A stretch of 64,000 bases of DNA from Carettochelys insculpta (GCF_033958435.1 NC_134147.1:43146001-43210000); one strand, 5' to 3'. Numbered from the stretch's first letter, positions 11,801-23,861 are shown. The notes: generated by a model from the letters alone, not told the origin. A program made the numbers and translations.

Positions 11801-14095
11801 GCAAGTTATTTGTCCGTGATGACACTGCACAAGATGTCTTCTGGATCTGGCAAATCAGGCATAGATTAATTGTAGGAGTAGTTTGTAGTCATTGTCTTCT
11901 GGTTAAAAAAATAACCCCATACTTGGATCTTGAGGTAGCCAGGACTTACTGCAATTAATACAGTAAACTCTGTCTTAACCAGCATTCCATTATCTGGAAC
12001 TTTTAACCATATGTAAATTGTGGCTGCATTTTCCATAAGTAGAGTACGGTGAAAGTAAATACAAATAAATACAGCAATACAGTGTAAGTTTAAAGTGTAT
12101 GACACTACTGTTATTGGTGAATCAAGTATTCTGCATACATTTTTGTTTGTTTCTTAATCTCTAACCTTGTTTTTCTTTAGTGTTATGCATTGCTAGGTAT
12201 ACCGCTCTATTATGCAGAATATTTGACTATCTGGCAGCCTCCTGGTCCCGGGGCTGTCAGATATGAAAGAATTTATTGTATCAGCCGATACGTTATCTGT
12301 CTAATGTAATCACAAATATCAACTAAAATACCGCTACAAAAGGAATTCTTATATTTGTTGCTCATGGGTTGGACAGATTTAAACCATAAAGAGCTGTTGA
12401 GTTAAGCCAAAAGCTGCGTTTTGTTGTCTTATATCACATTGATTGCTGGCTTGAGACTCAGAAGTGACTCCAAGCTCCTTTGTTGTGGGGGAGTGCGAGC
12501 AGTGAAAGTGGGCTAAAAGCTGCCTGGATATATACATTGTGTGTAGTTCTTGCCTATTGCAGAGATCTTTAACTTCTGGTGGTGTCTGTATTTCTAGCAA
12601 AAAGTCTGCTATAGGGTTGTGAATAAGACTGCAGGGTGTGAATATTTTCAGCAGAGCAAGTCATTCTTTTTCTAGAGAGTTCTGCTTTTTAGCTGTCAAG
12701 CGCTAGATAACATTCACTCACTGTTTTTGGTAACAAAGCTACTTTTGGGGACAGACAAAAGGTACAGAGTTGATCTCTTCTCTGTTTGGACACGGACTGG
12801 AATGGTTAAAGCAAGAATCGAAAGCTTTCCATTATTTTTAGAACGCACTTGACAAGAACTCCTGACACTTTGACTATCAGCATGTTGTACTTTTGGCTGC
12901 CTGAAAGTATTGCTGAAGGCTCAAGAACTCAACCCATAGGCAATATGCTTAAGTCCCTGTGTTTACAACAGGGACAAAACCATTTAAATAGTCCTTATAA
13001 CATGGCTTAAGGACCCAGAGGTTGCAAAGTGCTCCCCCCACTCCAATTTAACTTTGTTTTCGTCAGTGCCTCTGGGAGCATTACCCATAATAGGAAAACT
13101 GTGATGGAAGAACCCTAGCATAGATGCAGCCCTAGCTGGCTATGCTGTATTAGCAAGGCAGTCTGGGAAAGCTTCTGGTCTCTGATTTGTAGCTGAAGAG
13201 GTGTTGATGCATCTTCTACCTGTATTAAATTTTCCCGAATAATTGCAGCAACAGACAAGAGATGATCGTAGTAAGTGTTACAATCTTGCCATTATAAAAA
13301 TAGGCCCCCGTGCAGGGAGCATCTGAGAGCAGTTGTTAAAAACAAACTGATTCTTTGTGTGTAAAGATAAACAGTCATTTAAGAGACCATTCTCCCTTTC
13401 AAGATTGTACACATCTTTCATGTTAGCAGGATTTAGACACAGCTATTGATTGGGAGAAGGAGGTTTATAGAATAGATATTCTTCCTGTTAATGTTCAGTT
13501 GCATATGTGGGCAGCCAGAAAAACCTCACCAGTAAATAGCCATGTGCATGAAAAGAAAAAGGATCTAAGCAATTTGTGTGCATGTGTAAGTGAGCAGAGA
13601 ATGTACATATGGGTAACACCGTTTAGGCTTAGGAATAACTTGTCTCCCCTATCCCATTTATTGTAGACCATATATTGCACTGATGTGGTTGCTGAACGGA
13701 ATAATTGTTAACACCAGTATATGAAAAAGAAGGTTGGTCTTTCTGAAGTCGGTACCCCAGCTTGAAACACTCCTTGGTTGCGTTGAATTTAGGCATTTCT
13801 CCAATCTTTAACCTTGAAACAATTATCCCTTTTCAAAATAAGAGGAACGGAAGTACTAAATTTTCCTTTTAAAGAGGGTGAAGTATTGTATTGGATTAGT
13901 TGCAGGTTCTCACCAGTGACTTCCAGGCTCCCGTGTGGTACATCTAGAGAATGTTTGGAGGTACATCTCTGTTACAAGCCTGGGTTAGTACAACATCCAT
14001 TTTGCTTCAGAGCTCTAGTTTTGAATTCACTGAAGCCCTTGCTCTTCCCTCTCCTATTTCAGTGTATAGTCTTGAGAGGCAGCCATCACAAAACA
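11801..14095. other. Non-coding stretch, nothing recognised
   Basis: AT-rich sequence without a supported exon, RNA gene or named repeat. Open frames here are short and show no domain. Confidence 0.4.
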
Positions 14096-14278
14096 AAAAA
14101 TCAGTCCTGTAGCACTTCGGAGACTAACCAGTATAGTTTATTAGGTGATGAGCTTTCATGGGGCAGACCTACTGCTTCCGATCAGGATTTTCCAGATCTG
14201 AGGCCGTGGGTCTGTCCCACCAAAGCTCATCACCTAATAAATTATATGAGTAGTCTTTAAAGTGCTACAGGACTGCTT
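14096..14278. mobile_element. Head-to-head pair of Penelope-like repeat fragments
   Basis: 14096-14175 is a - strand copy and 14185-14278 a + strand copy of the same unit, which runs GTGGGTCTGTCCCAC, AAAGCTCATCACCTAATAAA and AGTGCTACAGGACT. The two arms form an inverted repeat of about 80-90 bp with a short spacer. The unit is very common in reptile genomes. I assign it to Penelope-like elements because its consensus resembles the hammerhead core reported for that group. That assignment is tentative. Confidence 0.55.
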
Positions 14279-15094
14279 TTCTATTTTAGTGGGTTAACAG
14301 GAGGCAGGATGCATGGATTTGTCAGTCTGAGGTGATTTCATTCACCAAGAAAACAAATCTGAACGTTGCTCGTTGACGCAGGGGCGTTTTCTCTTGGAGG
14401 CGGAATGGTCTCAGCTGAGCTGTCGAAAGCCTACCAGGGAGGTCTACCCAGAAGCTCTCTGCCTGCCTTGCTGACAACACAGATGATAAGCCCTTTCAGC
14501 AGACCATGAGTTTGCCCTACCTCAGGAGAGACTAGCCAGCAGTCTCCTATCTTCTGGGGTTCTAAGGTGTTAACAAGTGCCATGGGTTTTGGAGGTTTGC
14601 TCATTTCCCATGTTCCCAGGTAAGATCCCAGGCTTCTTGGAGTCCATAGGAGCTGCATTACTCCCTAGGAAACCAGAAGGAATTTTGCAGTACTAACATG
14701 TCACTCCTGTTTCCACCTGTTCCTGAGCTGGTGTGACAGAATCCTTAATCCACATTAAGTCCACGTAGTGTTATGGTGATCCAGTCAAAGGTTATTAGGT
14801 GTGCTAGGCCAGTGAATCAAACTGCAGCATGTAGGCAGACCTGGTGTGTGATTTCAAGCAATCTGCCTGTAATTAGCATTTGGATTAATGTCCCAGAGTC
14901 TTTGCAGAGCTGTTCCCTTTGGTTTCTGATTAAGCGTTACCCCTCTGCCCTTGATATCCCCCTTTCCAGCCATGCAGAGGAGCAAAAGCAAAACAATGCA
15001 AGCTCCGAACCACATACTGCTGACAATAACTGGGGAGGAGAGGGGAGGGAAGGGAGTGGGCTTAACTTGTCCACGTGGAACATTGCTTTGGTAT
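14279..15094. other. Non-coding stretch, nothing recognised
   Basis: No exon or named repeat seen. Confidence 0.35.
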
Positions 15095-15525
15095 GTAAAA
15101 TAGTAACAGAGGGGTAGCCGTGTTAGTCTGTACTCTGTCCTAGGGCATGGAGGATTTAAAAACAGATCACATCGAGGAAGCTGTGAATTGGAATTCATAG
15201 TCAAATTTGACACATGAACACGTGGTATGAACAGAGACACCAGTAACCTCACACATTATAAGGACTGCTTCCCTTCCTTTGATGCTCATAATTATCTCAG
15301 GCAGGACACTTAACATCCCTCCTTCCCTTATCCCCCTCCTTCAGTCCTATTTGATTTGTCAGTTTTTATTGCAGTTTTTTTTTTTTTTTGGTCCTCTGTA
15401 CATATAAATGCCAGTCTGTATTGGAAATGAGATTGATCTGAAGAAGTGGGTCTGTTCCACGAAAGCTCATCACCGAATAAATCATTTTGTTAGTCTGTAA
15501 AGTGCTACATTTCTGTTGCCTTGTT
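15095..15525 (+). mobile_element. Penelope-like repeat, interrupted copy
   Basis: 15100-15140 carries the GGGGTAGCCGTGTTAGTCTG block, and 15405-15510 carries CTGAAGAAGTGGGTCTGTTC, GAAAGCTCATCACC and TTAGTCTGTAAAGTGCTACA. These are the two ends of the unit seen intact in reverse at 29825-29968. About 260 unrelated bases lie between them. Confidence 0.5.
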
Positions 15526-17332
15526 TTGTTTTGTTATGTAAAGTAAAACTGAAATCAGTGTCAGGACGTAAGGATGCCATTTGCAAAGGCATCTAAGGCT
15601 CAGTCCCTTTCAACTGAAATCTTTATGGTCAGGGACCAGGACTACCAGCTCTCCGGCAAGGGGGTTGAGAGGCAGATCAGACTCTCCAGCTGTGGAGGGG
15701 AATGTAGTGGTTGCTTCTTTGCTCAGAACTTCACCTGAGGATGGGTGGGTTTGTCTCATCATTTGGACTAGCTCTGGTAATTCTCAACCAGTGCCGCTCC
15801 TTTTCACAACCCCTCTTTGTCCTTGAGGAGAACCAGGATGTTGGATCAGAGTCTGTGCCCAAAGGTCCCTGGGCTGATCTAGGCCCTGGACGAACACATT
15901 CAAGGACTAGCTTCGAGCAATGAAACTACAGACTAACGCTAACCCCCTGAGACATTCACGGAGATAGTCCTTGTCCCCAAGAGCTTACAGCTCTTAAAGA
16001 CAAGAGGTGGGCAGAGGGATTCGACATATGAGCAAACTGACGGGGGCAGGCCGGGCTATTTGCATGTGTGTGTTTGTATTTTTCCTTTGTGTTACACAGA
16101 CTTCAGTCGATGGAAGTTATTCAGGGCACCAGGTGCTCAGGCTTGACCTGAGGAGGAGGGGAAAGGATTGTTGAAAGAAAAGGTGAGTGAGTGAGGGAAG
16201 AGAGAGAGATGGGAAAGAGAAAATCGAGAGAGGCAGTGGAGAAGTGGGGCTGAGCTGATGAGGGGTTGCAGTGGGAAGGGCAGGGGGAAGGGGTACTGAC
16301 CACAAGTGACAGCGCAGATGCGGGGGAAGGGGACGAGGAACTAACGGACTTTGAAGTCCAGGCACCTGACTTGAGTGAAAGATGCTGTCAAGAAACTGAA
16401 GTGTCCCTGGGGGACTGTCCTCCATGTGGAGCAGGGGAGGCCGCTGGGTCCAGGGCCTCAGCACGTCATGAAGAGAGACGGGAGTTGGGCCAGGAAGCTC
16501 TTAACTTACTCCATGCACCCCAAGTGGTTGAGGGAGGAGTCCTAAGGAGCTTGGGAATTCCCAATCACACCCCAAAGTGAGGAGCAGAGACCCCTGTATT
16601 GCTCCCGCCAGTGTAGCACCTGGGTGACTCTTCTCAGCTATAAACAATATCGTCTGTCCAGGGTCTTCCCTAGGCATAGGCAACTGCAGAGGCCATCCCT
16701 AAGTTTTGGACATCAGGCGTGTGCTGGCCCAGGTAGCCCCTGGCCCCTCTACCCTTTTCTCTGCCTCCTCTGACTTCTGGGCTGCAGCTCCAATGGGCAC
16801 TGTCCACTCCCCGCCAACCTCCCTCCCCAATTCCTACTGCCATAGCCCCCCCCCCCCCCCCCAGCCCCCATGCAAAGGATGCAGTTGTGCTGGTGTTTGG
16901 GCTGGGTAGGGCACCAAACATCAGAAGGACAGCTCTGCCCATATGAAAGGCACACCACTACTACTTTTGTCCAGAGGCTGCCTCAGGCAGTTTTCCTCAT
17001 GTCAAGCTGGTCCAACTGCGACAAGCCAAGGAGGTACCAGAGGTGAGTAGCCTCTGCTCCAGACACGTTGTAGATCATTAACATCATTTTTGGAATTGTA
17101 TCTGGAAGCCACAGATCGAGTGGTACACAGGGGCTGGGCTCCTACTGCCTTGGTTTATGAAGGTGATGTGGCCTTTGCTAAGGATGGAGGCATTTGACGT
17201 GACCTCTGCAGCAGCTCTGTGCCCTCTGTTAACTTGTAATTTAGAAAGCTAACAGAGGACGGAAATGACAAAATATAAGGTATCTGAAAGACAGCAACAA
17301 GTCTCTGGTGTTTGTGGAACAAACCCATAGCT
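15526..17332. other. Non-coding GC-rich stretch
   Basis: Holds a C17 run near 16846-16862 and purine-rich tracts near 16150-16240. Open frames such as 16266-16580 show no domain and no splice context. No host gene supported. Confidence 0.35.
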
Positions 17333-17340
17333 AGTGAGAG

Positions 17341-18347
17341 CAGTGGTCCCCAAACTTTTCAGCATCACACCCCCCTTTTGATTTTTGGGAAACCCTCCCT
17401 CCCTCCCTCCTCCTCTTTACCATCATCCATCCCCCCCTTAACAAAAAATTCAATTCGTAATTTAAAATAAACACAAAAGCATGATAGCAAAATATTATTT
17501 AAAATAAGTACAAATAGTTTTTCTTGGCCCCTTGCAGGGGCCTGGTGCAGCCCCAGTTGTCCAGTTGCCTGAGCCCCACACCAGCTGCCAGAGCTGTCTG
17601 TGCCAGCTGCCTTCCTGCCCTGAGACCTGCACTGCCAGAGCCGCCCACCCGCGTCCCACACCTCTGGGGCCAGCCACACGCCCACCCACCAGCTGCCAGG
17701 GCCAGCCACCCACCTGACCTGTGCTTCTGGGATCAGCTGCCTGCCCAAGCCCCACACTGCCAGGGCCAGCCGCCTGCCTGCCATCCCTAGCCATCCAAGC
17801 CCCATGCTTCTGGGGCCAGCTGCCCGAGGCCCACGTTGCTGGGACCAGCTGCCTGCCCACCAGCCTGAGCCATCCGAGGTCCATGCTGCGGGGGCCAGCC
17901 ACCAGCTCGAGCCACCTGAGCCCTTTGATGCTGGGGCCAGCCACCCAAGCCCCACGAGTCCCACAAGCCAGCCGGCCACTTGAGCCCCTTCCCTCCCCTC
18001 CCGCAAAGCCAGGTATCTCCAGCCCCCTCGCTCTTACCCCCTCACCTGAGCCAGGCACTCCCAGGCCCACATCTAACCCCATCTTCCTCCTCCTCCTCCC
18101 GCCCAACCCACACTCACTCACCTTTGCAGAAGACAGCGAGCTCCACGTGGGTCTTCAACTGCCTGCTTTATATAGGAGCTGCGCTCTGTCAACCCCGTAA
18201 AATGGCAGGGGCTGAGAGATGGAAGCAAAGGCCGGATCTTTCTTGGGGTGGGGGGATGGATGTGGGGAGCTGGGTTGCCTCACCACCCCCCCCGGAATTT
18301 CTTCACACACCCCCGGGGGGGGCACCCCCCCAGTTTGGGAAACCATG
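17341..18347. mobile_element. hAT-type DNA transposon with GC-rich internal array
   Basis: Starts CAGTGGTCCCCAAACTTTT and ends CAGTTTGGGAAACCATG, imperfect inverted ends of the hAT/Charlie style. It is flanked by an 8-bp target duplication with one mismatch: AGTGAGAG at 17333-17340 and AGTGAGAC at 18348-18355. The interior (17520-18110) is an irregular array rich in CCAGCTGCC and GGGGCCAGCC phrases, so the long frames on both strands there are a composition effect. No transposase is visible. Non-autonomous. Confidence 0.75.
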
Positions 18348-18940
18348 AGTGAGACAGTTGCGTGTACAACAGAGGCTGCCTTCTCCCAAGACATCTTCAT
18401 TTGCTTTGATGCCATAACAGGTTTTGTAATCTTCTGTGTGTATAAGACAGTCTTGTGTGTTGAGAGACTAACACCCATATCCTGCTGATCAGACTCTTTA
18501 TACTCTATTAATGGGAGCAGCCCGGTCCAGTGCCCAAGGCTTAGGAAATTGCATGTTGTAAAAGATATCAAAAATCACATGATGGTTAGATGAAAAGTCT
18601 GGCATGAGTAAATGCAGATCAAAAGCAGGGGGGGGACAAATTTTTAAACTGCATCAGTTGTATCAGTGCGCTCAGGAGAAGAGCTTGTGCTTTGAGTTGT
18701 CCAGGTGCCAAAAAAGCCATAAAGGAATTCTGAAAATGCAAAGGATCAAGGGAGTAAGACCTTTTCAGAGCGCGTTTGTGTGCTGTAAAACTAGCTCATA
18801 AAACTTGGATTATTTTATTTTATTTCAGAGTAACAAGGAATCTGCCCATCTGTATTTCGTAAAACATTGGCTTAAGCAAGTTAGCAATAAGTATGGTAGG
18901 CCTGTGACCCTTCGCATAGGTAAAATGACCCAACAGTTAC

Positions 18941-19105
18941 CACTGTTCCCTGTAAACTGAGCTTACAGGTGGCTACCTAGGAGAGATTCAGGTGCTGCTC
19001 AGCTGGTTAGCAGAGCACCCACCACTGGCAACAGATGTCTGTATTGGTGGTGCACATAACAAAATTCAATCTACCCAGGGAAAGCAAAAATTAGAGGGAA
19101 CCCTG
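18941..19105 (+). mobile_element. hAT MITE, CAGTGTTCCCT family, copy 1
   Basis: Starts CACTGTTCCCTGTAAACTGA and ends GAGGGAACCCTG. Flanks ACAGTTAC (18933-18940) and GCAATTAC (19106-19113) agree at 6 of 8 positions, as expected for an old hAT target duplication. The interior GTGGTGCACATAACAAAATT block is shared with the other three copies. Confidence 0.75.
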
Positions 19106-19113
19106 GCAATTAC

Positions 19114-19879
19114 GCTAGATTTTGTGGAACTTGAAATAGGTTGCTCAGTAGACGACTTGGTTCATAGTGGTACCAGACAACTGCAGGAATCCTGAACTGG
19201 CTGTGGGCTTAGATACTTTAGGGTAGAATTGTAGGCTGGTATCTAGCCAGAGACTTGCTTGAGCATGCGCGATAACGAGTTAAAAGGTGTTAATATGTTA
19301 ATGTACAGGATAAGGGCACCCAGCGAGGGTGAGGCAGTTGGATTTGGACATGGATGGCCAGGCTTAAGGATGAATATTTGTGATAACCAACATGGGTTAT
19401 CTTCCCATTATGGACCTTTCAGCTCCTCATTGTTATTCTCCACCAGTCTTTGAGCATGGGGGAATTTGCATCATTGGACCTATGCAACGTGCCAGAGACA
19501 GGGATAGTCCTTTGTGGCTCATCACTAGGTCCCCAAGGAAGGACAGAGGTAGGAGCATATGCAAGGGAGTGATATCACTGAAGTCCCCAATGCTGCATTG
19601 TTCTGATCTGTCCCTATGGTTTGGAGCTTTTCTGTCCTTATTAGGAGTTTTAATAAAAATTGCAAAGGGTTTGCTTTGCCCTCAGTGTGTATCCTTGCCA
19701 AGTAACTGGATGTTCCCTACAAGATATTGAACTTTCGATTTTTTTAGCTCTGTGTGGCTTGATTCTGGACCAAGAACCATGTTACCATCTGCTCATTAAT
19801 TAGCATCAATGAGTGGTCAGTACAATTTTTATTATCTCCTTAAAGGATCAGACAACACTGCACATTGAGGTGTACTGAG
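19114..19879. other. Non-coding stretch between two MITE copies
   Basis: No exon or named repeat recognised. Confidence 0.35.
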
Positions 19880-19887
19880 GCGACGTC

Positions 19888-20073
19888 CAACGTTCCCTCC
19901 ATTTTTTCCATTCATGTGTGGAATAAATTTTGTTGTATGCACCACAGCATGTGGGGATGTGCACCACCAGTACAAACACATGCAGCTAACTGTGGGCACT
20001 CTGCTAATCAGCTGGGCAGCATGTTAATCTCTCCTGGGTGGCCACGCAACCCCACAGCTTCCAGGGAACACTG
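19888..20073 (-). mobile_element. hAT MITE, CAGTGTTCCCT family, copy 2
   Basis: Inverted relative to copy 1. Starts CAACGTTCCCTCC and ends CCAGGGAACACTG. Flanks GCGACGTC (19880-19887) and GTTACGTC (20074-20081) match at 6 of 8 positions. The interior matches the family in reverse, including AATAAATTTTGTTGTATGCA. Confidence 0.75.
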
Positions 20074-20081
20074 GTTACGTC

Positions 20082-22756
20082 CAAGAGGCATTGGGGGCTG
20101 GGTACTTTAGAATGCGCGCAACTAGGCGTGAGGATTCAAGGATAGCCAGTGACATGTGAGTTCATGGAAGTGATAGAGGGAAAGCCTGGGAGACTGAAAA
20201 GACAAACCTTGTAAAACTATAAGGGCAAGTCTGTGCTTGTGCATTTACATTGGTACAGCCACACCAGTGGAGCTGTGCTGCTGCAGCATGGCAAAGGTGC
20301 TTTAAGCTGGTGGCAGAGAGCTCGTGTGTTGGCTTTGCACTTCACCTCTGCTCTCGCATCTCTGTGTCGCTCTGGGGTGAAGGTTGGCATAACTACATCA
20401 CTGGATTTTTCAACCCCTTAGAGACGTGTTTATACTGAGGTAAATATGTAGTGTGTTTGACCAAACCTAAGGACGTGTCTTTGTTGCTGGTCAGATCCAT
20501 GGGGCAGGATTTTTCTCTGCTCAATTTTTAACCTAACCAGTGGAATAGGATAGAGAGTAGGGGAATGTGTTAGTGTTTTTAAAAAAGCACAAGCAATCAA
20601 AAGGCTAACAAGTCTTAAATCTGATACTTTTTCCCATCAGGGTATGTGTGGGGTTACTACCATGTGTGAACACTCAGTCAGTCTTCCATTTTAACTATTT
20701 CCTGCTGTAGTTGAGCATTGTGAACGTTACCAAGACACCGTTAGCGTAATGACCGGCCACCTTCACTGAGCCATAAATGAGCGTCTTAAGCCCTGGCGGT
20801 TGTGGTCAGTTCCTGTAGCCTGATGTTAAAATGATGTGTCAAGTGACTAAGGCAGCGCTGCAGCAGAGCCACGGGGTTGGTTCTGTGAGCCACCCTGAGA
20901 CCCAGGCATGCGTTTTCACCTTGGTGGGAAGCTGTGCGTGCACCGCATGCGTGAGATGCGGCCAGCCCAGATGTGCGCTCCCGTGTAGTCGTTTGCCCTG
21001 CTGACAGTGGAAAAACCTGGGCTTCCTCCCCCCACCCCCCCCACGGTCATCGGTCAGATGCTGGTGGCTTCCCGTGAAACTGTTTGGTCATGCCAGAAGC
21101 TGAGGTGATGCAGCTCTTAACTGAAGTAATCTCTGAGCACGCGTGCGGTAAGTCAGAGCTAGGCAGCGTGAGGGGAGGGAGGTTAGACAAGAACCTGTCT
21201 GTGCCTGTGGAAAGCAGCTGGAAGTGGATGTGGGGCTTTAGAAGCAGCACTTGGGAAGCCAGTCGTGTTTCTCTCACCACAGTAATGGCGAGAGGCTCAT
21301 TTCTGTGGGAAACAGCAGAACAGTCACAACGTGGGGGAGTTTTTCCTCCTCTGCTCATCGTCACCCCTCTAGCCCGGCCGCCTGTTTCAAGTGCTGCGGG
21401 GTTGGATGAGGAACCCTTGGCTCTCATGCAGGGAGGACTAGGGAACGGTTAGCGTGTTTGCCTTCCCAGTGGGGTGGGGGCTCGTGCCTTGGCCCTTTGT
21501 CGGCTTGCCAGAATACTCAGTTTGCTGTATGCTTGCCAAGCTGCGTGCAAGGGGGCAACTAGAAAAAATGCTCAGGGAGGCAGCTGGGGATTTGCTGAAG
21601 TTCTGGGTACCCAGATAGCCTTGGGGGAGAGGGGGGAGCAGCCCAGCAAGGACCTTGCCCCCTGCTCTGCCTCTCGAGGGTTGGCTAGCATTTGTGTTTT
21701 ACTTCTTGGCAGCTGCCGGACTCTTGGTCTCTGTGCCAATCTAGGGAACATGAAGGGGAGTTACCAGAGCCCGGTAAGAGAGGGCTACAGAATACCATTT
21801 GCCAGGGGAGTGAAGACAGATGCTGCTGCTCGATGGAGTCCGACTTCTGAGGGTCTGTGATATTTAATCTACCGCAGGAATGTGGCCTGGTGCGAGTGAA
21901 TATACTTCTTCCCTTCTTGTTACATAAGCAGCATTCCAAATGGGACAGCGAAGCAGCGTGGTTGTCCTGCATCGGCACATGGAGAGCACTCTGTTATGGA
22001 GCTGGGGCTGCCTCGGGCCCTGCACCTGGTCCCAGCCTGTCCTTTGGAGCTGAGGTGGGTGGGGGAGGGCTGGTGAAGGAATCTTCCACCCTCAAGGCTA
22101 CCCCAGGGCAGCGGAATTAGCCTGTATCCAGTCAGGGCAGGTGGAACCACGTGTCTGCATCCAGTGACTCTGTGGCCAGAGGCCTGCTGCTGAGCAGCAC
22201 GTGGCACAGGAGAAGGGTGTGTGTGCCCCTCCCATGGCCTGCCCTATTCCCTGCATGCATATGTTAGCCCTCCATGGCCCTCGGGTACTATATATAGCTC
22301 ACAGAAGCATCGGGTACCTGCATGTATGAGCAAGGGAGTGTTGAATCTGAAGCATCTGTGTTTGCCTCAGTTTCCCTCACCAGACTGATGTAAGATGTCC
22401 TGAGACTGCTGGGGGCAATTCAGCCACCCTCTTACTTGATACAAGCCTCATGCCCACTGCTGGCAAGGAGAGCAAACCGCCCCTCGAATGATTCCTCAGG
22501 CAGTGCATAAGGTCACCGGAGTTTTGCAAGCAGTGCTCTGCCGTTAATGCCAGCCGGGGGTGTCCTTTATAACTTTCCTCACACCCTCCCACGGCAGCCC
22601 AGGCGTACAGTTCACCTAGTGCGTGGTCGTCTCCAGCTGCTGTTTCAGCGGCCAAATGTAGCCTGGCTGAGGAGGACCCTTGGAAAGCTAGCGGGTGCTG
22701 TTGCTCGTTGTCAGTGGGAGGACGTGAAGCACCTGAAATAGACTTGCTGCCCTGGT
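20082..22756. other. Non-coding stretch, partly GC-rich
   Basis: 20215-20440 may be a decayed TIR element (ends are poor). 20850-22250 is GC-rich with scattered CpG. Open frames near 21047-21452 and 21474-21860 show no domain. No promoter, exon or RNA gene can be supported. Confidence 0.35.
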
Positions 22757-23207
22757 CATTAGGGATGTAAAATCCCATTTAATTGGTTAACTGGCTAAAG
22801 GTCAGGTTATGCTGGTTAACTGATTAAATGGGTTGTGGGGGGCTGGGTTGGGGAACCCATGAACGGGGGCTGGGTTGGGGAACCCATGAACAGGGGCTGC
22901 TCTCGCTGGGCTAGAGCACCCCCCGCTCTGCTTGTGGCACACCAGGGCTGCTCTGGCCAGGCTGGAGCGTACGCTGCATGTGGCACACCAGGGCTGCTCT
23001 GGCCGGGCTGGAGCGTACCCTGCATGTGGCACACCAGGGCTGCTCTGGCCGGGCTGGAGCGTACCCTGCATGTGGCACACCAGGGCTGCTCTGGCCAGGC
23101 TGGAGCGTACCCTGCATGTGGCACACCAGAGCTGCTCTGGCCGGGCTAGAGTGCCCCTACAGTCTAGCCCATACTGGCGAGACGGTTAACCTTTAACCTC
23201 CCTAATG
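22757..23207. mobile_element. TIR-bounded element carrying a minisatellite
   Basis: Bounded by the perfect inverted pair CATTAGGGA (22757-22765) and TCCCTAATG (23199-23207), with further inner likeness (GATGTAAAAT... against ...CCTTTAACCTCC). It contains GGTTAACTGG-type motifs, two 27-bp repeats near 22838-22892 and the 46-bp array. Transposon class not clear. Confidence 0.5.
22936..23155 (+). repeat. 46-bp minisatellite, about five units
   Basis: Unit starts GGCACACCAGGGCTGCTCTG. Starts at 22936, 22982, 23028, 23074 and 23120 are exactly 46 bases apart. Units differ by single bases. Open frames on both strands across it are a by-product of the repeat (46 is not a multiple of three, so frames cycle). 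Confidence 0.92.
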
Positions 23208-23738
23208 GTTATGTGTAATAAGCTGGATTTAGCTTGACTGGATCTACCACTTTGCTTCCTTTCCTGGTGCATGTAGGGCATGGCTGTCAGAACCAATGGG
23301 GGGAGGGAGAATTTCTGTATGATGCACCTGGTAATATCCAAGCTGGAAGGAGTCCTGGGGAGATTGAAGGACCTGGAATACCTCGGTGGTATTATCTATT
23401 TAGGATTTTTGCAACCCATATACCCTTGTGCTCACAGTCTCCACCTGAACAAACAGAGCTGAGGTTCTATCAGCAGCAGCATGAGAATCTGGCAGAATTT
23501 CCCCAGGGAACAGATGATTCAGAGCATCTGAGGAAAATTGGGCTGCTTATATAGATGCTCACTTCCTGCCCGGAGAATAACCCCCGCCATTTTGCTTTGA
23601 AAGGACAGGGATGCTGTGCCCTTAACTAAGTACAGCACATGTTCATTACGGGGAGGTTGGACTACTGACAAACACGTACAGCTTGTTCTGATGGTAAAAA
23701 GCCCAAACCTTATGGGAGACAATGTGCAGAGTGACGTG
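23208..23738. other. Non-coding stretch, nothing recognised
   Basis: No exon or named repeat seen. Confidence 0.35.
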
Positions 23739-23746
23739 ATGTAGTG

Positions 23747-23861
23747 CAGAGTTTCTCAGCCTTTGATGCCAGAGACCAGCTTGCTGCCTTCCTGAATGAT
23801 GCCAAGGAGGTCTCGGAGACCTTCCCTCACCAGGCCACAGGCCAGTCACTGAGGAACACTG
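23747..23861. mobile_element. Short hAT MITE
   Basis: 115 bp. Starts CAGAGTTTCTCAGCCTTTGA and ends CACTGAGGAACACTG, inverted hAT-style ends. Flanks ATGTAGTG (23739-23746) and ATTAAGTG (23862-23869) match at 6 of 8 positions. Confidence 0.65.

Noticed and set aside
16266..16580. Acidic 104-codon open frame on the + strand
   Set aside because: No recognised domain, no splice sites in matching phase and no repeat or homology support.
17365..18121. Long frames of about 210 codons on the - strand and 159 on the + strand
   Set aside because: They lie in the repetitive GC-rich core of a hAT-type element, open in several frames at once, and read as low-complexity Trp/Gly or Pro/Ser sequence.
21047..21860. 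GC-rich block with frames on both strands, considered as a CpG-island promoter or first exon
   Set aside because: CpG density is modest, no signal peptide or LRR coding is present, and the one GTAAGT donor near 21149 has no LRIG1-like sequence before it.
22802..23196. Repetitive open frames on both strands, at first glance a repeat protein or CRISPR-like array
   Set aside because: They come from the 46-bp minisatellite. The units abut without variable spacers, so it is not CRISPR, and the element context is a eukaryotic transposon.
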